From Rhinatrema bivittatum (lineage: Eukaryota; Chordata; Amphibia; Gymnophiona; Rhinatrematidae), in the NCBI RefSeq assembly GCF_901001135.1, contig NC_042615.1, forward strand, positions 488,239,017 to 488,303,016: a stretch of 64,000 nt of DNA, in the 5' to 3' direction. The translations under genes were made by a program, and so were the position numbers. A model generated the notes under the pieces. That model had not been told where the DNA came from, searched no databases, and saw only the letters and a program-made list of their open reading frames with translations. Positions within the stretch are counted from its first letter, which is position 1. Each line of letters opens with the position of its first letter. Shown piece by piece: positions 56,941 through 64,000 of this stretch.

Positions 56941-57400
56941 CAGAGTCCAGAGCCGAGGTCAGAATCCAGGAACTCAAACTGAAGGAGGGTGAGACAAGAT
57001 GAGGTAGAGCAATACAAGACTGAGGAAACGCATAGACAGGAATAGGACCAGGCAAGGCAAAGCAAGAATTCAGGGATAAGGCAAGAGTCAAAGGCAGGAG
57101 AGAACGTAGGAACACCAGAACACAGAACGGACAGGAATACAGGAATAAGGCGATATGCACGGCAAGCAAGGCACATCAGAAGACCTGTTGCTGAGGTGAG
57201 GAACTACTGAGGGGGCCTGGCTTAAGTAGGGCAGGCAGGTGACATCATCAGGAGGCCCTGTTCAGTTTGTTCCCGCTACTGTATGCATATTATGTGCATG
57301 TGCCTACAGAGAAGCTGGGTGCGGCAGCATGGCAGCTGGATCTGGCGACACTCCTGCCTCATGAGAGCGGGTAAGTGCTGCAAATCCTAACACGCACACA

Positions 57401-57995
57401 AAATCTCTCACTCTCACACACATAGATGCTCTCGCTCACACACGCATGCTCACTCACTCTTTACCCACTCATAAGATACAAGCCGTAGCAGCCTCCTCCT
57501 TCGGCCAACAGGACAAATCTTCTTTCTTTGGGCCATGTAACTGAAATTGCTTCACATCCTGCTTGCTCTTTCCGGCTCCATGACCCAGTGCTGCTCAGCT
57601 CTTCTTCAGGCCATGGGGCCCACGCTGCTCGGCCTTTTGCTCTTCTTTCTTTATGCCCCACAGCTCAATGCTGCTGTATCCCTGCTATTTTTTCAGGCTC
57701 TGGCTCTTGCTCCTCTCTCTGGCCCCCACAGTCTGACATTGCCCTGCATCTTGCTCCTTTATTCAGGCCGTGTGGGCCCCTGCTGTTCCACCTCCTACAT
57801 GCTTCTTCTGGCCACAGCAATAGCCCCTCCTTATTCCCACCCATGCAGGCCCCATGACATGACTTCATCTTATGTGCCTGTGCTGGCAGGAAGAACAAGG
57901 AGGAGCACTTGCTGCAGCCCTGCCACTGCCATGCTGCCTAGCCTGTCCAAAGCTTCCACAGGCCATGCCTGTCCCAGTGAAGGGGAGGCAAATGG
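57401..57995. other. Intron 14, pyrimidine-rich stretch
   Basis: CACACAC/CTCACTC-rich at 57395-57470, then a weakly repetitive C/T-rich region with words such as GGCCCATGGGGC and TGCTGCTCAGCTC. Long open frames here follow from base composition and match no family. 57966-57995 matches the sequence just after the exon 14 donor. Confidence 0.45.
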
Positions 57996-58348
57996 CTAGT
58001 GGGTATCAAATTACCCATGCTGTGTGCCTTCCTGGTGAATCCTTGCATCAGCTATGTGTATTTTTTATTTATTTATTTGTTTTTATATACCGACGTTCAA
58101 ATGATATCACATCGGTTTACATGACTAAATAAATTTAAAAAAATCAAAGCAACATATAATAAAGCAGGCATAATTCAAAACATAAATATAAAAACAATAT
58201 AAAATATTCTGATACAAAAAAAAACATCATAAAATTCTAAAGGAACCATCTTTGACAACCAAAGAGGTCATTTGTCATCGTGACTAGTGGGTATCAAATT
58301 ACCCATGCCGTGTGCCTTCCTGGTGAATCCTTGCATCAGCTATGTGTA
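57996..58348 (+). mobile_element. LINE/SINE tail flanked by 65 bp direct duplication
   Basis: 57996-58060 and 58284-58348 are 65 bp direct copies differing at one base (CCCATGCTGTG vs CCCATGCCGTG). Between them, 58061-58283 is a 223 bp A/T-rich insert beginning TTTATTTATTTGTTTTTATA and carrying TACCGACGTTCAAATG and ATCGGTTTACATGAC, words of a LINE 3' end. A 65 bp target duplication is far longer than usual for LINEs, so a pre-existing tandem repeat or unusual repair is possible. Confidence 0.75.
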
Positions 58349-58588
58349 GAAGAGAAGATGAGGAAGGAGTAGTGTTTCTTTCTCTCTATGCTGGTATTAC
58401 CTCATGGCTCTCAGTGATTCTTTCAGATACAAGGAACATGCAACCCAAAATGATTGGCAGTGAAAATGTAGAGGAGAAATCACCCCTCTGCCAGGAATCC
58501 TCACCTGATTCAGTCCTGGTTTTGCTATCAGGCCTGAGTAAGCTGATTCTGTTCATTCTCTTGGGATTGTGTCCATTCTTCCTTTCAG

Positions 58589-58716
58589 ATTATTAACCTG
58601 TTTGTGGCAGTCATCATGGATAACTTTGATTACCTGACAAGGGACTGGTCCATCTTGGGCCCACATCACCTGGATGAATTTAAGAGGATCTGGTCGGAAT
58701 ATGACCCAGAAGCCAA
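58589..58716 (+). CDS. CACNA1F: L-type Ca channel exon 15 of window (IVS6 end, EF-hand start)
   Basis: 128 nt, phase 0 to 2. Acceptor CTTCCTTTCAG, donor GTGAGT. It reads IINLFVAVIMDNFDYLTRDW, SILGPHHLDEFKRIWSEYDP, EA, with AA| starting a lysine codon. It completes the IVS6 helix and begins the proximal C-terminal EF-hand (E helix LDEFKRIWSEY, loop starting at D). The next exon, expected to begin GRIKHLDVV, is not in the remaining 5.3 kb, so the gene continues beyond the window. Confidence 0.97.
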
Positions 58717-59460
58717 GTGAGTGATGCCCAGCGTGCATGGTCCATGTCACATGTGACATTGTTTGCATTGTAATATGAGCGTGCAGTGAGTGCAAGAATG
58801 TGTCATGGGGAAGAGGGATCTACAGTAGAGGTGAGACTCTTCCCTGAGTGATTATGTAAGGTCACCAGAAAGGATCCCAGCACAGACAGATGAAGTACAG
58901 CCTAGTGTATAAAGAAATGATCTGTCTCAGTTCCCATACCATAGGACTGTCATCCTGCTCCAAGCTCGACTTTCTACCTGTCGTACTGCTTTTCTCATCA
59001 GCTGTACAATTGTCCACCTGTCCCTAGACCTGCCTGCTCATGCAGCTGCCCTTCTCATCTCTGCTGAGAAATGTACATTTGTCTGATCTATCCCTCTTTG
59101 TGACGTAGAGGAGAAGGAGGTATATGGGGTAATGCATTCATCTCGAACAACATGGGAGGCGACACCTTCAGAAAATAGGTGCATTTGGTCATAAAACAGG
59201 GCAATTCTTGCTAGGCCGCTTAGTTGCAATGTTCTCAGACTCTTTTAATGCATGGACTTTATAGCTTATTTTCAAAGACAGTCTATCTGAGCACATTATC
59301 TTTGAAAATGAGTTAGTGTAAAGTCTGTGTATGCAAAAAGCCCATGTAATCTGCACCTACTATTTGTGCAGACAGTCAAGGGGATGAAAGGTGGAGGTGG
59401 CCATAAAACAGCACACATACTTTCAGAAATCCCAGACACATTGTGCCGTTTTCTTCCCTA
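58717..59460. other. Intron 15, left part
   Basis: No gene or clear repeat. Some inverted AGTCTGTGTATGCAAAAAGC-type sequence near 59320 resembles terminal parts of old MITEs. No conserved channel exon is seen on +. Confidence 0.45.
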
Positions 59461-59985
59461 AGAACATAAGAACATAACATTATCCAATCCTTTTTTAAGC
59501 ACAGCTACACTAACTGCACTAACCACATCCCCTGGCAACAAATTCCATAGTTTAATTGTGCGTTGAGTGAAAAAGAACTTTCTCCGATTAGTTTTAAATG
59601 TGCCACATGCTAACTTCATGGAGTCCTAGTCTATTATCCAAAAGAGTAAATAACTGATTCACATTAACCCATTCTTGACCTCTCATGATTTTAAACACCT
59701 CTATCATATCCCCCCTCAGCCGTCTCTTCTCCAAGCTGAAAAATCCTAACCTCTTTAGCCTTTCCTCATAGGGGAGCTGTTCCATTCCCTTTATCATTTT
59801 GGTCGCCCTTCTCTGTACCTTCTCCATCGCAACTATATCTTTTTTGAGGTGCAGCATCCAGAACTGTACACAGTATTCAAGGTGCGGTCTCACCATGGAG
59901 CGATACAGAGGCATTATGACATTTTCCGTTTTATTCACCATTCCCTTTCTATTCCGTTTTATTCACCACAGCCTCTTCTAAACCC
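59461..59985 (-). mobile_element. CR1 LINE 3' end (minus strand), internally deleted
   Basis: Minus-strand coding tail: GMVNKTENVIMPLYRSMVRP (partly as MVNKTENVIMPLYRSMVRP), HLEYCVQFWMLHLKKDIVAM, EKVQRRATKMIKGMEQLPYE. The 3' UTR lacks about 190 bp between CATAAGAACATAA and CATTATCCAATCC compared with the 6560 copy. Same family and orientation as most copies here. Confidence 0.88.
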
Positions 59986-60544
59986 GACTAAACATACATG
60001 CACTGTGGAATTGAGTGCCTGCTTTTAACTGGGCAGGGGAAGGCAATTTTAAGCCAGACCAATTTACCTGAGGTCTTTCATAGTTGCCTTCCCCATATCA
60101 AGGCTCCCGAATACATATAAGCAGCAAAATGAATGAACATAGAGTCCAGGCATGGAAGCACTTGCCAATAGGTATTATTAAGCAGTCCGTCTGATGAGTG
60201 AGTGGAAGGCCAGATCAGCTCCGGGAGTGGAGGAGCAGTGGCAGATGTATGTGAAGAGGTTCTGTTTCTTTGCATGTCTGCATATGCAGGCTTCTCGGTA
60301 ACAATCTGAGAGGTCCTCTCTATATTGCCTCACTTTCATATGCAAACATTTTTACCCTTTAATTTTCTTTCCATGAATCCTGATACTGTACAGCAGTTCA
60401 GTTCAGTCCATACAGATGGTTAAGTCTTGTATATAGACTACATTTTTTCTTTTTACGTTGCTTTTCTGTCACTTTTGAAATCTGGGACAGCGCAATGTTT
60501 TTTTTGGGAGGGGAGAGGAGGGGAGTGGCATCCTTTTATATTAG

Positions 60545-60990
60545 GAGAGAGGATCTTGTTCCTGTTCATACCCAGATCAGTCCAGACAAGTGGGTTTTGC
60601 ATCCCTACCAACAGATGGAGGCAGGGAACAAAAACTTTGAGGCACTGCTACATATCCAAGAATGCCACCTGCAGTCCCTCAGTATTTCTCTGTCTCTAGC
60701 AGATGGTAGAGGTGCAAACCTGCAGTCTATTTAAAAAAATAAATAGATAAAAATAAAGAAAGAAGACAGAATTTGAAAGAGAGCGGTGCTCCTTGAGGTG
60801 TTAGGTACCTTTGTGGACCATCCCTCAGGTGGAGCCGGGTGAACGGGGGGGGGGGGGGGGGGGGGTTGGCTATTCCTGTCTAGCTTCAGCTCGCTGCTTC
60901 CGGATGCCCTGATAGCCAGGTGACTGGCTCCCTTGTTGCCTTCGAAGTCTCCTCCTTCACGCCATTGTCCACCTTTCAGGGAAGTACTTC
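60545..60990 (+). mobile_element. DIRS-5a: left end of a DIRS element
   Basis: The left terminal repeat 60556-60720 (CATACCCAGATCAGTCCAGA, CCACCTGCAGTCCCTCAGTA) is followed by AGTGCTCCTTGAGGTGTTAG-type leader shared with DIRS-1 (9338). It is cut at about 60991 where a second DIRS left end begins, so DIRS-5b is inserted into it or replaced its body. A 21-G run is at 60845-60865. Confidence 0.75.
60845..60865 (+). repeat. Poly-G tract of 21
   Basis: An uninterrupted G run after CGGGTGAAC, in the DIRS-5a leader. DIRS-1 has GGGCAAGGCGGGTGGG at the corresponding place, so the homopolymer expanded after insertion. Confidence 0.9.
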
Positions 60991-61679
60991 TGTTCCCTGT
61001 ACGTAGCCGGATCAGTCCAGACTGCTGGGTTTTGCCTCCCTTCCAGCAGATGGAGACGGAGAAAAATTTATAGAGCACCCCCTCTTAACCTGGTGTGCTA
61101 CCTGCATCTCCTCAGTATTTCTCTGTCTCCAGCAGATGGAGGTGGTGCAAAACCTGCGGTCTGTACTTTTTGGTTGAAGTGTAGACAGTTCTTTAAAAAA
61201 TAAAAAATAGAAAGAGGTAGCAAATTGGGCTGAGTGCCAGGAAAAATTTTAAAATAAATAAATAAATAACAGATCAAGCAGAGCAGCCGCTGCAGCCTCC
61301 CAGGGGGTAGGCAGGTCTCAGTGGGACTATCCTCCCTGGTTGCAGGCATTTAGGAGCTGGGGTTGGTGATCCCGCGAGGCTCCTTGAGGGTAAGGCAGTG
61401 GGGGCATTACCGGTAGTCCGGCCCCTCCCCCCTCCTCAGTCCCGGTCGGATCAAAAAAAAAAAAAAAAGGTAAAAAAGGAACCTTTCTTTGTCTTCTTCT
61501 GGTTTCGGGCTGCCGCTTGTTTTTTCACTTCAAAGACCGTTCCGGGAGTTGCAGGGCAAGGCACTTTCCTGCCGGAGCGCTGGGGTCACAGGGCGCACTT
61601 TTTCAGGCTTCTGCCGCGGTTCACGCACCATTTTCTGCTCTCCCCCCCCCCCCCCCCTTCCCTGGCCCTTGAATGCCGC

Positions 61680-63640
61680 GTCGTCTAGATGTACGGCCTG
61701 CGGGGAGTCCAACTCACGGCTCTCCCATTCTGGCCTGTGTATTCGGTGCCTTCAGGAAGGCACCTCGGAGCTGCTGCCTCGGTCTCGCAAGAGGCAGGCC
61801 ATTCCAGGCTCGTGTGTATGTCTGCGCTGAAAGCAATGAGAAGTAGAGGTACCCTTTTGTCTGGCCACAGGGGGATCTGGGGTGCTTGCAGAAAGGCTGC
61901 CGAAGCTGTATTTTGCTACGTGATCATCAGGTATGTGCAGCCACGTGGCTGTGATCAAGCGCCCGGGCGTGCTTGTTTTCTGTAGCGCTGCCACTTTTCT
62001 CCTCATGGTCAATGGTGCCGAAGCAGCGCATGGCAGCCTTCAGGGCTTGCGGTTTGTGGTCCACGCTGCTGAATGAGGTGTCCCTGTGCTCCGGCTGTGT
62101 CAGGGGGGAGAGAGAGCCTTTGCTGAAGCGGCCACCGACAAGAGGGTCACCAGGTCTTTGGGGCCCGCGACAGAGGTCCTGGGGGGGGGGACTACAAAGT
62201 GCAGCCATAGCATCGGAAGCTTGCAGGCAGAAGACTTCAGCTTCCAGGGAGCCCAGGGATTCTTCACCTTCTCTTTCTTCCATGGGGCCATCTACAGCAG
62301 TGGACCATAGCAGGGGAGGGGAGTCGGATGGGACTGGGCACGATGATGTCCCCGAAGATCTGAGAGGATATCTCTGCGGATTTTGTCCTCCTCCAGCATA
62401 AGTTCTTTCTGGCAACAAAGAAAGCAGGGGGGAAGCGGCCCAGGGAGCAGCAGCCACAATGTCCTCGTAAGAGGCCGAGGGGGGTCTTGGGAGGGTCTGG
62501 AGGCTTGCTCAGGTGTTTGGGTCTTGGTCATGATAGGGGAACTGAGGGTGATCCAAGGGACTTGGATGACTTGGATGAGCCACAGGAAGATCCAGCAAGT
62601 GCTTCTAGAGGGGGTGATCCCATTGGGGTGGATCCCAATGCAGATCCGGATCTGGATGCGAACAAGGATAACCCTGATCCAGATGAGATGCCGGTGGCAG
62701 AAAAGATGACCTGAGGGTCATCCGCTTGTTTAGGAAAGAAGAGCTGCGGCCCCTTATTCCACAGGTTTTAGAGGAGTTAGGAATCAAGGTTGCTCAAGGA
62801 GAGTCAGATAATGATGGGGTGAATCTGGTCCTGGATGGATTGCGGGATCCTCCTAGTGCCCGTCCATTGCCTAAGAAGATTTAAAAATTGGTGAACCGGG
62901 AATGGAATTCCTCGGAAGCAGGCCTTAAGGTCGGCAGGGCGATGGCAAAGCTATACCCTTTGATGGAAGAGTCCTTAGACTCTGCTATTAATTGCATCAG
63001 TAGCATGGGATCTTCTTAGTGTTTGGGTAATTGCCAGGTTCTTGTGGCCTGGTTTGGCCTCTGTTGGAAACAGGATGCTGGGCTTGATGGACCCTTGGTC
63101 TGACCCAGCATGGCAATTTCTTATGTTCTCATGTTCTTAGACCTGTTGAGACTGCTGAAGGTGGATGCGGCAGTTTCTGCCGTGACCAAGAAGACAACTA
63201 TTCCAGTGGCAGGGTCAGCCACCCTGAAAGATGTGCAGGATCATAGCCTGGAGATGCAGTTAAAACAAATATTTGAGGTGTATACCTTGAGTCTCCAGGT
63301 GGCGATCTGTGGCAGTCTGATGCAGAGGGCCTGTTTAGGCTGGGTGCAGAAGGGTCAAGAGCAGGGCTCCACAAGAACTAGCAGCTCCATGCAGTCATCT
63401 CATTTAGAAGCTGGAGTGGCTTATGTGGCAGATGCGTTATATGATTTGGTTTGTACGTCAACTAGAAGCATGGTCTCGGCAGTGGCAGCTCGCAGGCTTT
63501 TGTGGCTATGAAACTGGTCGGTGGTCATGTGGTCCAAATCCCAGCTGTGTAATCCCCCCTTTGAAGGGAAACTACTGTTTGGGGAGGATCGGGACCAGAT
63601 AATGAAAAGCTTGGGGGAGTCAAAAGGGAATAGGTTGTCT
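61680..63640 (+). pseudogene. DIRS-5b Gag-like region
   Basis: Cys-rich N-terminal part (CTACGESNSRLSHSGLCIRC-like, C-x2-C…C-x2-C) at 61690-61760, acidic DPNADPDLDANKDNPDPDEM at 62635-62690, then LRPLIPQVLEELGIKVAQGE near 62745, and after the CR1 insertion KVDAAVSAVTKKTTIPVAGS, ATLKDVQDHSLEMQLKQIFE, ICGSLMQRACLGWVQ. Same module order as DIRS-2 (17640-19350). Frameshifts at about 62400 and 62713. Confidence 0.72.
62981..63135 (+). mobile_element. 155 bp CR1 tail with CTTAGAC target duplication
   Basis: 5'-truncated CR1 3' end on the plus strand (GTTGGAAACAGGATGCTGGG, CTTGGTCTGACCCAGCATGG, ending ATGTTCTCATGTT). It is flanked by CTTAGAC at 62974-62980 and 63136-63142, a 7 bp target duplication typical of target-primed reverse transcription. 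It interrupts the DIRS-5b Gag frame, so CR1 was active after DIRS-5b inserted. Confidence 0.9.
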
Positions 63641-64000
63641 GAGGATAAAAAGAGTGACAAGAAGATTTTCCCTCCCCATTCCCATTTTCGGGATTCAAGA
63701 TTTTTTTGTCCAGGCAAGGGTTCCTCTTTGTTGGGACAGAAGCAGTCTTCGGGAAGGCAACTGCCTTTTTGGGGTGCCCGCAGACCCTCCAGAGATTCCA
63801 CTGGTCAGAGGACTGGAGGAGGAAAATCAGCACAATGAAGCCAGGGTGGTCCATTCCTTCGTGGAGGCTGTCGGGAGAAGATTAGCCCACTTCTACAGAG
63901 AATGGACCAAGGTCACCTTGGACCAATGGGTCCTGGAGGTGGTAAGAGATGGTTATGCCTTAGAATTTTCATGCCCCATTAGGGAGCCTTTCTAGAGTCC

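Larger units (their letters stand above)
52660..57400 (-). mobile_element. Minus-strand Ty3/gypsy relic with inverted middle
   Basis: From the right on the minus strand: an LTR (56946-57400 and 55431-55625, split by a solo LTR; AAGGGCTCAACTTGCGGGGA and CTACTTAAGCCAGGCCCC are visible as complements), a gag part (54721-55430, minus), a PR/early-RT part lying on the plus strand (53880-54720), then RT/RNase H on minus (52660-53870). No second LTR is seen at the left end, so it is truncated. The DNA is old and full of stops. Confidence 0.85.
60991..64000 (+). mobile_element. DIRS-5b: DIRS element running off the window
   Basis: The left terminal repeat 60991-61170 (TTCCCTGTACGTAGCCGGAT, CTCAGTATTTCTCTGTCTCC) matches the start of DIRS-2. 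The Gag-like region spans 61680-63640 with a CR1 insertion at 62981-63135. RT begins near 63830 (WTKVTLDQWVLEVVRDGYAL, EFSCPIREPF), colinear with DIRS-2 at 19453 (QWVLSIIRDGYTLEFAHPI). The rest lies outside the window. More complete at the 5' end than DIRS-1, -3 and -4. Confidence 0.85.

Noticed and set aside
57461..58132. Several open frames of 66-150 codons
   Set aside because: The area is compositionally biased and repetitive. Frames overlap on both strands and none shows a conserved motif.
58717..64000. Search for the following EF-hand/pre-IQ exon
   Set aside because: No segment resembles GRIKHLDVV or later C-terminal motifs. The gene continues past the window.

Overview
The window is vertebrate genomic DNA carrying the middle of one multi-exon gene on the + strand, buried in transposable elements. 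The gene encodes an L-type voltage-gated calcium channel alpha-1 subunit. Fifteen exons (5470-58716) encode it from domain III segment S2 through the domain IV S6 helix to the start of the C-terminal EF-hand. All fifteen have AG acceptors and GT donors, intact frames, and phases that join without a break. Domain III and IV voltage sensors, pore loops (one selectivity-filter glutamate each) and S6 helices are all present. Residue choices (FGIH at the IIIS2-S3 junction, a VN-NGWHVGE IVS3-S4 linker, DGTQINRNN and EEFTCGSNFA in the domain IV pore region) fit Cav1.4 (CACNA1F) better than the other Cav1 paralogs. The upstream exons (domains I-II, IIIS1) and the rest of the C-terminus lie outside the window.

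The repeats suggest an amphibian, most likely a caecilian. DIRS-type tyrosine-recombinase retrotransposons are abundant, a CR1 family recurs in both orientations, and there are GC-rich foldback MITEs, a Ty3/gypsy chromovirus and a Tx1/L1-like LINE. The species is inferred from repeat style only. Human CACNA1F is compact. Here fourteen introns range from 192 bp to about 15 kb, and the long ones are long because of insertions.

Layout: 1-5469 intron with MITEs, a tRNA-type SINE and simple repeats; 5470-16553 exons 1-7, with two CR1 copies and a decayed DIRS (DIRS-1) between them; 16640-25018 a LINE split by DIRS-2, whose recombinase gene is itself split by a 1.7 kb PIF/Harbinger-like element holding a 568 bp palindrome; 25298-31919 exons 8-13, with an extra candidate optional exon at 26489; 31920-46850 a 15 kb intron holding a complete gypsy chromovirus with 5 bp target duplications and a minus-strand DIRS-3, invaded by CR1, which is invaded by a solo LTR; exon 14 at 46851-47010; 47011-58588 an intron with a Tx1/L1 LINE, a DIRS-4 fragment and a minus-strand gypsy relic with an apparent in-place inversion and a nested solo LTR; exon 15 at 58589-58716; then intron with CR1 and DIRS-5, which runs off the right edge.

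No bacterial features, CRISPR arrays, rRNA or functional tRNA genes were seen. Outside the channel exons, the coding-like stretches I examined are transposon-derived or low-complexity artefacts. Transposon boundaries are approximate except where a target-site duplication is given.
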